From: Dysgonomonas hofstadii
GTDB lineage: Bacteria > Bacteroidota > Bacteroidia > Bacteroidales > Dysgonomonadaceae
DNA length: 64,000 nt
Assembly: GCF_014196915.1 (NCBI RefSeq)
Contig: NZ_JACIEP010000005.1
Location: 248,001-312,000 of the forward strand
Direction of reading: 5' to 3'
The notes under the pieces are model-generated. The model was given only the letters and a program-made list of their open reading frames with translations. It was not told the DNA's origin and did no database searches. Shown here one piece after another: positions 35,978 through 43,878 of this stretch. Numbering within the stretch: position 1 is the first letter of the stretch; each line of letters begins with the position of its first letter. The position numbers and the translations under genes were made by a program.

Positions 35978-37054
35978 ATGGATAATTCATTTAGAAACAG
36001 AGTCAGCAAATTCTGGAGGACTTTCTCTGAAGAAGAATATCAAATCAGGGAAATGATGGACAACAAAGCTGCAGGTGAGACCTTGCTTAACTTTGTTGAC
36101 AGTATACTGCAAATCGCTTTCGATAAAGTTTATTTCGAAATGGGAATAAACAGAGAAAACAAATACGAGTTAATACTCACACCTGAAGGAGACAGGGCAA
36201 AGCTTATGCAGCTTCACTACTGGCTGCAATATGCTCCTGAACATCTATGGCAAAAGTGGAATTTCTATTCTTCAAAACCAGGAAAGGCAACATCGGGTTG
36301 GAAAATGAGTATGTATGGAATAGATCTGTCAAGTGATGATCTCATTATCTATCCCGGGGCTGATAACGAAAAGTCAAAAGTTGATATAGAAATTTATTGT
36401 CCAAAACTGATGGAATTGGAAGATCACAAACGCTATTCTATGTTTTTCATTTTCCTCGATCAGTTTATAGGCGAGTTATATACTATGGAGTATGTAGGTT
36501 ACATTGACTTCGTGGAAAATAAATCAGATAAAAAAGCGATCTCTATCGAAGAATTTCAGTCTACGATAAATGATTATATCGTCGATAACGGATGGCCGAA
36601 ATTCGATAATCCGTGTGAAATATATAGCGGTTACCGTATGGACCCAAACGAAAAGGAGGACTGGATATTACGTGAAGATATTTTCTCGGGCTATACATCA
36701 TGCACATCTTTGCTGGATGAATACTATAAAGGAAAGAGTCAACGGTTTGACGAGGCAGTGTCGAACGGAGTGCATTTTGGTTTTCTGTTTTTTGAAAATG
36801 TCAATGTGCCACGCGAGAATATTGTAAACTTCAGAGGAGATATTGAAGATAAAATAATGGAACAGACCGTTCCATATGGTATTGCAAATAGTCTGGGAGG
36901 TGCAACCGGTTTCCACTTCTCGTATATAGATTTTATTATATACGATTACGAGGCGTTTATAAATATTGCAAAAGAGATACTGACCGGGTATGATTTCGAA
37001 GAAAAAGGTTATTCGGACTTTAAGCGGGATATTGAGCCTGTTGTGTTCAACTGA
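35978..37054 (+). CDS. conserved-looking protein of unknown function
   Basis: I do not recognise a family. The 358-residue protein is acidic, with a mixed alpha/beta pattern and no signal peptide or membrane helix, so it is cytoplasmic. Notable segments are FWRTFSEEEYQIREMMDNKAAGETLL, YELILTPEGDRAKLMQLHYWL, APEHLWQKWNFYSSKPGK and a hydrophobic, aromatic-rich centre (RYSMFFIFLDQFIGELYTMEYVGYIDFV). It could be a two-domain protein with a repeat at about 65-160 and 270-345, but no catalytic motif is clear. The gene is alone, with its own TATCTTTG box and a strong terminator. Confidence 0.85.
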   Translation: MDNSFRNRVSKFWRTFSEEEYQIREMMDNKAAGETLLNFVDSILQIAFDKVYFEMGINRENKYELILTPEGDRAKLMQLHYWLQYAPEHLWQKWNFYSSKPGKATSGWKMSMYGIDLSSDDLIIYPGADNEKSKVDIEIYCPKLMELEDHKRYSMFFIFLDQFIGELYTMEYVGYIDFVENKSDKKAISIEEFQSTINDYIVDNGWPKFDNPCEIYSGYRMDPNEKEDWILREDIFSGYTSCTSLLDEYYKGKSQRFDEAVSNGVHFGFLFFENVNVPRENIVNFRGDIEDKIMEQTVPYGIANSLGGATGFHFSYIDFIIYDYEAFINIAKEILTGYDFEEKGYSDFKRDIEPVVFN

Positions 37055-37062
37055 TAATATTG

Positions 37063-37096
37063 AATGCCCCGGATTATTATTCGGGGCATTTTAATT
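37063..37096 (+). terminator. rho-independent terminator
   Basis: AATGCCCCG (37063-37071) pairs perfectly with CGGGGCATT (37082-37090), followed by TTTAATTT. It ends the unknown gene. Confidence 0.8.
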
Positions 37097-37155
37097 TAAG
37101 ACAACTAAAATATATACCTGTTTGTTTAATTTATTTGTAAATTAATATCAATGCA

Positions 37156-37518
37156 ATGACACAAATTAAATTGAAACGGGTATATGGCAATTATAGCGAA
37201 AATGATGGCTACCGCGTGCTGGTAGATCGTTTGTGGCCTCGTGGAATGAAAAAGGAACATTTGCATTACGATCTTTGGGCAAAAGATATTACCCCTTCAC
37301 CTGCTATCCGTAAATGGTTTCACGAAGATGTTGAAAACCGTTGGACAGGTTTTGTGGAATTATATCAGAAAGAGCTTGACGAATCGGAAGCAGTGAAGAA
37401 GTTCGTGGATCTGATAAAAGATAAAGATATTATTACTCTGCTTTATGCATCGAAAGAACCGGAACATAATCATGCGAAGATATTAAAAGCATATCTGGAT
37501 AAGGTTTTGAAGAAATAA
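37156..37518 (+). CDS. DUF488 family protein
   Basis: The 120-residue product is a typical DUF488 protein: IKLKRVYGNYSENDGYRVLVDRLWPRGMKKEHLHYDLWAKDITPSPAIRKWFHED with the conserved RVLVDRLWPRG motif, and DIITLLYASKEPEHNHA with the conserved LLYASKEPEHN ending. The molecular function is unproven. The ATG at 37156 is preferred over an out-of-frame ATG at 37151. A proC gene follows with its own promoter. Confidence 0.95.
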   Translation: MTQIKLKRVYGNYSENDGYRVLVDRLWPRGMKKEHLHYDLWAKDITPSPAIRKWFHEDVENRWTGFVELYQKELDESEAVKKFVDLIKDKDIITLLYASKEPEHNHAKILKAYLDKVLKK

Positions 37519-37567
37519 GCCTTATCGGTTGATGGAAATGAATACAGGGTAATTGAAAACATTTTTA

Positions 37568-37575
37568 TAACTTTG
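37568..37575 (+). promoter_or_regulatory. putative -7 box for proC (TAACTTTG)
   Basis: TAACTTTG fits TAnnTTTG, 25 bases before the ATG at 37600. Confidence 0.55.
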
Positions 37576-37599
37576 CCAATATCCTAAAAAAATTAATAT

Positions 37600-38382
37600 A
37601 TGAAAATATCGATTATAGGCGCCGGAAATATGGGAGGAGCCATTGCAATAGGCTTGGTATTGAGTAAAAATATACCTTCTCATAATCTGACAGTAATAGA
37701 TAACAGAGGCAGAAATGTACCCCGGCTGAAAGCCGCAAGCGAAGATATAAATGTGGTCGTTGACGATTACAGTTCGTTGTCCTCGGCTGACGTTGTTATT
37801 ATAGCTGTAAAGCCCTGGATAGTAGAGCAGGTATTGAAGACGCATGGGGCATTACTTAATCCGAAGCAATTGATCGTATCTGTTGCGGCTGTGGTCACAT
37901 TGGCACAGTTGCAGGAGTGGACATCCCCACGGCAACCAGTTTTCAGGGTGGTGCCTAATACTGCGATTGCCGTCAGTCAGAGCATGACATATATCACATC
38001 CCAGAGTGCAGATAAAGAGCAGCAAGATAATATATACAGAATATTTTCACTGCTTGGCAAAGCAGAGATAGTAGACGAAAAATTAATTTCTGCAATAACT
38101 TCTCTGACTTCATGTGGCATTGCTTTTGCTTTCCGTTATATCAGGGCAGCTATGGAAGGTGGTATCGAAATGGGTATCTATCCCGATCAGGCTAAAGCCG
38201 GAATTTTGCAAACTCTGCGTGGTGCTATCGAATTGCTGGAAGCAAACGGTACACATCCCGAACAGGAGATAGATAAAGTGACTACTCCCGGAGGGATCAC
38301 GATTAAAGGTCTTAATGAAATGGAACATTCGGGTTTTACATCTGCCGTAATCAATGGGCTAAAGGCTAGTAATACGAAATAA
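37600..38382 (+). CDS. proC: pyrroline-5-carboxylate reductase
   Basis: Reduces 1-pyrroline-5-carboxylate to proline with NAD(P)H, the last step of proline synthesis. The 260-residue length is near normal. The N-terminal Rossmann fold begins ISIIGAGNMGGAIAIGL (3-19), VIIAVKPW contains the dinucleotide-binding part (about 67-74), and the C-terminal all-alpha domain ends with the P5CR signature (TTPGGITIKGLNEMEHSGFTSAVINGL). A perfect 18-bp terminator follows. Confidence 0.96.
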   Translation: MKISIIGAGNMGGAIAIGLVLSKNIPSHNLTVIDNRGRNVPRLKAASEDINVVVDDYSSLSSADVVIIAVKPWIVEQVLKTHGALLNPKQLIVSVAAVVTLAQLQEWTSPRQPVFRVVPNTAIAVSQSMTYITSQSADKEQQDNIYRIFSLLGKAEIVDEKLISAITSLTSCGIAFAFRYIRAAMEGGIEMGIYPDQAKAGILQTLRGAIELLEANGTHPEQEIDKVTTPGGITIKGLNEMEHSGFTSAVINGLKASNTK

Positions 38383-38420
38383 GTATAGATAGTTAAAGTT
38401 TTTACATATACTTTGATATA

Positions 38421-38465
38421 AATATACCCTCGTTACAATTTTGTAACGAGGGTATATTGTTTTTT
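38421..38465 (+). terminator. rho-independent terminator after proC
   Basis: An 18-bp perfect stem (38421-38438 with 38441-38458) around a two-base centre, followed by GTTTTTT. It is the strongest simple hairpin in the window. The region from here to 38634 is AT-rich spacer with no visible gene. Confidence 0.9.
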
Positions 38466-38634
38466 GACATCTAGTACACCTGTTTGTATAGTAAACTCCC
38501 CTTGCTTTTGCTCATATATTCTATTCTTATAAAAAAATATTTTAAATAATATGATAAATTATTTATTTAAGTATTTGATAATTAGATATTCTGTTGAAAA
38601 GTTGTATTTTTTTTGAAAAAAAGTTATTAAAATG

Positions 38635-38665
38635 TTTGGTATATAAAAAACTTCAATTACATTTG
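38635..38665 (+). promoter_or_regulatory. Bacteroidetes-type promoter TTTG-N19-TACATTTG
   Basis: The -33 box TTTG (38635-38638) and the -7 box TACATTTG (38658-38665) are separated by exactly 19 bases, the Bacteroidetes sigma-ABfr consensus. The leader to the ATG at 38738 would be about 65 bases, AT-rich. The same TACATTTGCAG string stands upstream of the related gene at 47554. Confidence 0.8.
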
Positions 38666-38737
38666 CAGTGTACTAGTCAACTAATACACCAAATTACTAA
38701 AGCAAAAATAAAATATAAACGATAAAAAATTACTATT

Positions 38738-39178
38738 ATGAAAGCAACAATTTTAACATCAGTATTCGTAGCATTATTCTTCTCTGCAAATCTTAATGCT
38801 AACAACGTGAAAACTTACAGTAACATCGAATCAGGTGAGTCTGGAACTAAAAAAGAATTTGTTTCAGTAGAAAGTAAAACATTGGAGCCACTGAAAAAAG
38901 AATCTTACAACTATGATGTAACGGGACGTTTAACCGAAAAAACAATAAGCAAATGGTCGTATGAAAAAGGATGGGAAAATACAGGGCGATATGAATACCA
39001 GTATAATGAAACCGGAAACGTAGCTAATGTGATATATACCGAATGGAACAAACAGGATAACGATTGGGCAAGCAAAGAATACTTCCTGGTTCATGTATAT
39101 AATGAAAATAATGAATTCTTGTCGATAGAACAACTCGAAATAAGCACCACTAATAGTAATTATATCACTCTTAAGTAA
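38738..39178 (+). CDS. DUF3836 family secreted protein
   Basis: The 146-residue product has a signal peptide (MKATILTSVFVALFFSANLNAN, cleavage near residue 21) and a DUF3836-type mature part built of short repeating beta hairpins: YNYDVTGRLTEKTISKW, YEYQYNETGNVANVIYTEW and YFLVHVYNENNEF. These resemble YD-repeat-like strands. The function is unknown; the family consists of small exported Bacteroidetes proteins. A paralog lies at 47554-47901 (minus strand) with a matching -7 region. A strong terminator follows. Confidence 0.85.
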   Translation: MKATILTSVFVALFFSANLNANNVKTYSNIESGESGTKKEFVSVESKTLEPLKKESYNYDVTGRLTEKTISKWSYEKGWENTGRYEYQYNETGNVANVIYTEWNKQDNDWASKEYFLVHVYNENNEFLSIEQLEISTTNSNYITLK

Positions 39179-39226
39179 TCATACAAACACTACAACGCAA
39201 AGATTGATTAACAACGAGTGGATTGT

Positions 39227-39265
39227 CCTCCCCAAAAGCAACTGTGCTTTGGGGAGGCTTTTTTT
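39227..39265 (+). terminator. rho-independent terminator
   Basis: CCTCCCCAAAAGCA (39227-39240) pairs with TGCTTTGGGGAGG (39245-39257) with one bulged A, and CTTTTTTT follows. It ends the DUF3836 gene. Confidence 0.85.
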
Positions 39266-39410
39266 ATATATAAGATGCAAAGTTAGAATTAGAAAAGGGT
39301 TTTTAATTGGAAATGCTATAAAGAAAAAGGATCGGGTTCAACATACATTGAACTCAATCCGTTTCTTAAAAAAGTCAACCCGATTGACCGGGCTGGCTAA
39401 ATCGCTTTTA

Positions 39411-39587
39411 TTATTTTTTTGTATCCTCGATAGATTTTTTGCGGAAGTCTTTCAAAGCTTTTTCAATATCAAGTGATACTTTTCTAGCACGTTGACCGGC
39501 AGCTTTGTTTCCGTTTGCGATTTGAGACTCTGCATCTTTAGCGAATGCTTCAAAGTTTGCTTTTAATGTTTCAACTAAATTTTTCAT
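39411..39587 (-). CDS. histone H1-like (Hc1-family) protein
   Basis: A 58-residue basic helical protein, MKNLVETLKANFEAFAKDAESQIANGNKAAGQRARKVSLDIEKALKDFRKKSIEDTKK, matching the small Hc1-like proteins of Bacteroidetes by its NGNKAAGQRARKVSLDIEK core. Such proteins are thought to bind DNA non-specifically. The frame reaches a TTG at 39596, but the ATG at 39587 is the natural start. A TATCTTTG box lies 33 bases upstream on the minus strand. Confidence 0.9.
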   Translation of the reverse strand: MKNLVETLKANFEAFAKDAESQIANGNKAAGQRARKVSLDIEKALKDFRKKSIEDTKK

Positions 39588-39619
39588 TGTTTTCAATTTT
39601 TATAACGTTAATGGAGATA

Positions 39620-39627
39620 CAAAGATA
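39620..39627 (-). promoter_or_regulatory. putative -7 box for the Hc1-like gene (TATCTTTG)
   Basis: The minus-strand reading TATCTTTG fits TAnnTTTG, about 33 bases before the ATG at 39587. Confidence 0.6.
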
Positions 39628-39766
39628 AATTTCATTTTCAAGAAATAATCTAAATCTTGAAAAATCATGCGATATTTTTTCTTAATTTTTGTTTTATGCG
39701 CTGTTTCGTTTATACACAACGGGTAAGTTTACCTCGATTTATGTATAAAAACTCACTTATTATGAG

Positions 39767-39774
39767 TATTTTTG
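39767..39774 (+). promoter_or_regulatory. putative -7 box for nadA (TATTTTTG)
   Basis: TATTTTTG fits TAnnTTTG, 42 bases before the nadA ATG at 39816. Confidence 0.6.
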
Positions 39775-39815
39775 TCCGTCAATTTTAGAATTTAGATGCT
39801 TTTATTTCACGAGAT

Positions 39816-40820
39816 ATGACATTATTAGAAAAAGCGATAGATAGACTGCCGGATAAAGGATATCTGAATCTTGAAATACCTAAAGGTATAAATCTTGTAG
39901 AAGAGATTAACCGTATGCGTAAGGAAAAAAACGCGATAATTCTGGCGCATTATTATCAGACAGGTGATATCCAGGATATTTCCGATTTTTTGGGAGATAG
40001 TTTGCAATTGGCTCGTGCTGCTGAAAAAACAGATGCGGATATGATCGTTTTTTGCGGAGTACATTTCATGGCAGAAACAGCTAAAATCCTTAATCCTACA
40101 AAAAAAGTGGTTCTTCCCGATTTATTAGCGGGCTGCTCTCTGGCTGATTCGTGTTCGGGCGAAGGTTTGCGGGAATTGAAGAAGAAACATCCAAATGCAA
40201 TTGTAGTAAGCTATATTAATTGCGATTCGTCAGTTAAAGCCGAAAGCGATATTATAGTTACTTCATCGAATGCCGAACATATTATAAATTCCCTGCCGAA
40301 AGAACAGGAGATAATTTTTGCGCCCGACCGTAACCTGGGACGTTATATCAATCAGGTTACAGGCCGTAATATGATACTTTGGGACGGAGCGTGTATTGTG
40401 CACGAGGCGTTTTCACTGGAGCGTATAGCCCAGCAGATGCTCGATCATCCAAAAGCCAAACTGATTGCGCATCCCGAAGCGCAGAAGCCTGTTTTACAGG
40501 TGGCTCATTATATCGGTTCCACTGCTAATCTGTTGAACTATGTGGCAAATGATGACAGTCAGGAATTTATTGTAGCTACCGAAGAGGGAATTCTTCACGA
40601 GATGCGTAAACGTGCACCGGGCAAGATTCTTATACCTGCATTGACTATTGATGATACCTGTAATTGCAGCGAATGTCATTTTATGAAGCTCAACACTATG
40701 GCGAAATTATATTTGTGCATGAAATATGAACTTCCCGAAATATTGATGGATGAGGAAATACGATTGAAAGCATTACGTCCGATAAATAAAATGCTGGAGA
40801 TGTCGAAAGCGATTAAATGA
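39816..40820 (+). CDS. nadA: quinolinate synthase
   Basis: Condenses iminoaspartate and dihydroxyacetone phosphate to quinolinate, using a [4Fe-4S] cluster. The 334-residue length is normal. The cluster cysteines are recognisable in LLAGCSLADSC (C107), WDGACIVHEAF and DTCNCSECHFMKLN, with substrate motifs ILAHYYQTGDIQDISDFLGDSL (42-63) and VFCGVHFMAETAKIL. It begins the NAD biosynthesis group. nadB follows 1.4 kb later, with a REP-RAYT-HNH module in the gap. Confidence 0.97.
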   Translation: MTLLEKAIDRLPDKGYLNLEIPKGINLVEEINRMRKEKNAIILAHYYQTGDIQDISDFLGDSLQLARAAEKTDADMIVFCGVHFMAETAKILNPTKKVVLPDLLAGCSLADSCSGEGLRELKKKHPNAIVVSYINCDSSVKAESDIIVTSSNAEHIINSLPKEQEIIFAPDRNLGRYINQVTGRNMILWDGACIVHEAFSLERIAQQMLDHPKAKLIAHPEAQKPVLQVAHYIGSTANLLNYVANDDSQEFIVATEEGILHEMRKRAPGKILIPALTIDDTCNCSECHFMKLNTMAKLYLCMKYELPEILMDEEIRLKALRPINKMLEMSKAIK

Positions 40821-40868
40821 ATTATAAATTATGAATTATGAATTGAGTCCCCAAAAGACAGCTCATAG

Positions 40869-40909
40869 CTTGCCCGCGCAGACTTCCAGTCTGTGTGTTG
40901 CGTAGCAAG
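40869..40909 (+). repeat. REP palindrome 1 (upstream of the RAYT gene)
   Basis: A 41-base imperfect palindrome with outer arms CTTGC/GCAAG and the inner stem CAGACT (40879-40884), TCC, AGTCTG (40888-40893), with a flanking G·U-type pair. Its inverted relative stands after the RAYT gene. The upstream bases 40821-40868 are a short spacer after nadA. Confidence 0.85.
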
Positions 40910-40923
40910 AAATAACATTATAT

Positions 40924-41454
40924 ATGAGTAGAAGATACAAATTTCACAATCCTGATGGCCTTTACTTTGTCAGTTTTGCTGTTAAAGAATGGATTGATGT
41001 TTTTACTCGTAATGAATATAAAAATATTATAGTTAATAGTTTGAGCTTTTGCCAAAAACATAAGGGCTTAGAGTTGTTTGCATGGTGCATAATGACTAAT
41101 CATGTTCATCTAATTGTTAGGGCAATGGAAGGACATTTGCTACAAAATATATTGAGAGATTTTAAGGGTTTTACTTCCAGAGAGATATTAAAGGCAATAA
41201 GGAATAATCCACAAGAAAGCCGCAAAGAGTGGTTGCTAGAAAAATTTAAAGATATAGATGGTAATTGCTTTTGGGCGACAGGTAATCATCCGATAGAACT
41301 ATGGAACAACGAGGTTATTCATCAAAAACTGGATTATCTGCATAATAATCCGGTTGAAGAAAGTTTCGTTTTTCGGGCAGAAGATTATGTATATAGTAGT
41401 GCGGTTGATTATTCAGGAGAGAAAGGGTTGATAAATGTAATTGTTATTGAATAG
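40924..41454 (+). CDS. REP-associated tyrosine transposase (RAYT, Y1/IS200-like family)
   Basis: Cuts and joins single-stranded DNA at REP sequences in known relatives; this family is stationary or acts in trans on REPs. The 176-residue protein has the HUH motif WCIMTNHVHLIV (H60 and H62), and the catalytic tyrosine is probably Y138 in KLDYLHNNPV, the typical RAYT C-terminal motif. The gene starts 15 bases after REP 1 and REP 2 begins 3 bases after its stop. It lies between nadA and nadB, away from the origin of the operon. No full IS (no TnpB) is present. Confidence 0.93.
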   Translation: MSRRYKFHNPDGLYFVSFAVKEWIDVFTRNEYKNIIVNSLSFCQKHKGLELFAWCIMTNHVHLIVRAMEGHLLQNILRDFKGFTSREILKAIRNNPQESRKEWLLEKFKDIDGNCFWATGNHPIELWNNEVIHQKLDYLHNNPVEESFVFRAEDYVYSSAVDYSGEKGLINVIVIE

Positions 41455-41456
41455 AT

Positions 41457-41497
41457 TTTGCTGCGCAACACACAGACTGGAAGTCTGCGCGAGCAAG
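41457..41497 (-). repeat. REP palindrome 2 (after the RAYT gene, inverted)
   Basis: This is the inverted form of REP 1: on the minus strand it starts CTTGCTCGCGCAGACT and differs from REP 1 at only a few bases in the loop-side arms. REP 1 and REP 2 together bracket the RAYT gene. Confidence 0.85.
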
Positions 41498-41529
41498 GGA
41501 TACCTTACATTATGTAAAAATAAATTATT

Positions 41530-42153
41530 ATGGAATATGTTAGTTATGAAAATCTGAAAGCTAAATATATTAACAATTGTGGTATTGTCTCCAAAGTTCC
41601 ATATAATGAATTATTAGGTACATTTGAATGGCAAAAAAAACGAAATGAAATTATAGAACGAGATAAAGAACAATGTCAGAAATGTGGTATATTTAAACCT
41701 ATTCTTGATAAAGTATATTTAGAATTTTGGGAACAAATGGAACCGCCCTTTAATGAAATGCCTGTGCCAATTATTTATCAGTATGATGGAAATAGAGAGT
41801 ATGTGATGAATATAAATGGAACTCGTATACCTTGTTATCTTCCTTCTCTACATGTACATCATAAAAAGTATTACATTGAAAACAAAATGCTTAGATTGCC
41901 ATGGGAATACAACAGTGATGATCTCATTGCTTATTGCATTGACTGTCATGCTAAATGGCATTTGGAGAACAAAATAGAAATAGAATTTGTAGATTGTAAT
42001 AGTAAAATATCATTTGAGCGAGAAGTCATACCTTGTAATAAATGTCAAGGAGAAGGATGGCTTCCTCAATATTCACATATAGAAGGTGGAATTTGTTTCC
42101 GATGTGGAGGAATTGGCATAGAAATCGAATCAATATCATGGAATAATGAATAA
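41530..42153 (+). CDS. HNH-type nuclease-like protein with DnaJ-type zinc finger
   Basis: The 207-residue protein has an HNH-like core: EWQKKRNEIIERDKEQCQKCG (C49, C52), LHVHHKKYY (H110, H111) and YCIDCHAKWH (C136, C139), which together resemble a ββα-metal nuclease with a structural zinc pair. The C-terminal part adds a CxxCxGxG...CxxCxGxG finger (C169, C172, C189, C192) of the DnaJ zinc-finger type. No neighbouring restriction or toxin genes are present. It is inserted between REP 2 and REP 3, and the AT-rich composition is somewhat different from nadA and nadB, so acquisition with the RAYT module is plausible. Confidence 0.85.
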   Translation: MEYVSYENLKAKYINNCGIVSKVPYNELLGTFEWQKKRNEIIERDKEQCQKCGIFKPILDKVYLEFWEQMEPPFNEMPVPIIYQYDGNREYVMNINGTRIPCYLPSLHVHHKKYYIENKMLRLPWEYNSDDLIAYCIDCHAKWHLENKIEIEFVDCNSKISFEREVIPCNKCQGEGWLPQYSHIEGGICFRCGGIGIEIESISWNNE

Positions 42154-42163
42154 AGATCAATTT

Positions 42164-42204
42164 TTTGCTCGCGCGGACGTCCCGTCCGTGTGTTGCGAAG
42201 CAAA
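42164..42204 (+). repeat. REP palindrome 3 (compensatory-change variant)
   Basis: It has the same orientation as REP 1, but the inner stem is CGGACG (42174-42179), TCC, CGTCCG (42183-42188): relative to REP 1, two base pairs have changed on both sides and pairing is preserved. Outer arms TTTGC/GCAAA. Confidence 0.85.
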
Positions 42205-42220
42205 AATAAAGATAGACAAT

Positions 42221-42250
42221 GCACACGGACTGGAAGTCTGCGCGAGCAAA
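42221..42250 (-). repeat. REP palindrome 4 (truncated, inverted)
   Basis: An inverted REP with one outer arm shortened. It follows REP 3 by 16 bases, so REP 3 and REP 4 form a REPIN-like inverted pair (42164-42250) after the HNH gene. The inner stem has one G·U-type mismatch. Confidence 0.75.
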
Positions 42251-42276
42251 GTTAAACGGCTTTTGTGCAAAAAAAA

Positions 42277-43878
42277 ATGCAAATAACTAAAAAAATGATA
42301 TACACAGATGTTCTGGTAATAGGTTCGGGTATTTCGGGTCTGTCTTATGCGCTTAAAGTCGCTCAGCAGAAGCCTGAAGCTCAGATAACAATCATCACTA
42401 AGTCGGATGATGAAGAATCAAATACCAAATATGCTCAGGGTGGAGTAGCAGTGGTTACAGATTTTACAAAAGACAGTTTCGAAAAACATATCGAAGACAC
42501 CTTGCGCGCCGGAGATGGAATGTGTAAACGCGAAACGGTAGAAGTTGTCGTAAAAGAAGGTCCTGAGCGTATTCACGAGATAGTAGAGTGGGGGGCTAAC
42601 TTCGACAAAGACGAAAAACAACATTACGATCTGGGTCGTGAAGGCGGGCATACAGAAAACCGGGTAGTGCATTATAAAGATATTACGGGTGCTGAAATAG
42701 AGCGGGCTTTGCTGAAAGCTGTTGAATCTCTCGATAACGTGCAATTATTAAACCATCACTATGTTGTAGACCTCCTGACGGAGCATCAGGTGCCCGGAGC
42801 TGAATTTGATAAATATAATCTTAACTGCTACGGAGCCTATGTGCTGGATATGAAAAAGCAGCGTATTATAAAAATGTCTGCGAAAATAACTATGATGGCT
42901 ACCGGAGGTTGCGGACATGTATATAAGAATACAACCAATCCCACTATTGCGACGGGAGATGGTATCGGATTGGCTCACAGAGCGAAGGCTAAGGTCAGTA
43001 ATATGCAGTTTATCCAGTTCCATCCTACGGCATTTTATAGTCCTATCACAGGACAGTTACCTCTGATCTCAGAGGCTGTCAGGGGTTTTGGGGCAAAGCT
43101 TCGCACAGCGTCCGGCGAACCTTTCATGCATAAATATGATGAAAGGGAAGAACTTGCCTCGCGCGATATTGTAGCCCGTGCGATCGACAGTGAGATGAAG
43201 TTGCGGGGAGACGATTATGTCTGTCTTGATTGCCGCCACCTCGACAGACAAAGATTCCTAGAACATTTTCCTAATATTTATCAGCAATGTAAGGATGCCG
43301 GATTAGATATGTTCGAAGACCTGATTCCCGTTGTGCCGGCCAGTCATTATCTGTGTGGCGGTATTGACGTGGATCTTTTCGGGCAAAGTACCATCAAGAA
43401 TATGTTTGCGGTAGGGGAATGTTCCAATACAGGGCTGCATGGTGCAAACAGGCTTGCTTCCAATTCTTTACTCGAAGCATTAGTGTTTGCTCACAGGGCT
43501 GCTATGAAAACAGTGGAGCGTCTCGATGAAGATGATTTCAACTACGATCAGTTAAATATGCTTCCCGAATGGAATCAGGAAGGGATGAATGTGAATGAAG
43601 AAATGGTGCTGTTGAATTATCTGCGCAAAGAGTTGCAGTCTCTGATGAGCGATCTTGTAGGTATCGTCCGCAGTAACAGGCGCTTGCAATTGGCAAAACA
43701 AAAAGAAGAAGAAATATATAAATCGGTAAAAGAAATCTATAACTTTTCTATTCTGTCACCTCAGCTGTCGGAACTCAGAAATCTGGCCAGTATAGCCTAT
43801 CTTATCATTACACAAAGTATAGAGCAGAAAGAGAATAAAGGCACATTCTATAATAAAAACCTCGATGAAAAGAAATAG
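42277..43878 (+). CDS. nadB: L-aspartate oxidase
   Basis: Oxidises L-aspartate to iminoaspartate, feeding NadA. An FAD-dependent member of the succinate dehydrogenase/fumarate reductase flavoprotein family, about 533 residues, with the dinucleotide motif VLVIGSGISGLSYALK, the FAD contact KYAQGGVAVV, QFHPTAFYSP and HYLCGGIDVD, and ANRLASNSLLEALVFAHRA. The frame extends to a GTG at 42265; ATG codons at 42277 (MQITKKM) and 42295 (MIYTDVLVIG) are better starts, and the choice between them is open. Its stop overlaps nadC by 14 bases. Confidence 0.96.
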   Translation: MQITKKMIYTDVLVIGSGISGLSYALKVAQQKPEAQITIITKSDDEESNTKYAQGGVAVVTDFTKDSFEKHIEDTLRAGDGMCKRETVEVVVKEGPERIHEIVEWGANFDKDEKQHYDLGREGGHTENRVVHYKDITGAEIERALLKAVESLDNVQLLNHHYVVDLLTEHQVPGAEFDKYNLNCYGAYVLDMKKQRIIKMSAKITMMATGGCGHVYKNTTNPTIATGDGIGLAHRAKAKVSNMQFIQFHPTAFYSPITGQLPLISEAVRGFGAKLRTASGEPFMHKYDEREELASRDIVARAIDSEMKLRGDDYVCLDCRHLDRQRFLEHFPNIYQQCKDAGLDMFEDLIPVVPASHYLCGGIDVDLFGQSTIKNMFAVGECSNTGLHGANRLASNSLLEALVFAHRAAMKTVERLDEDDFNYDQLNMLPEWNQEGMNVNEEMVLLNYLRKELQSLMSDLVGIVRSNRRLQLAKQKEEEIYKSVKEIYNFSILSPQLSELRNLASIAYLIITQSIEQKENKGTFYNKNLDEKK

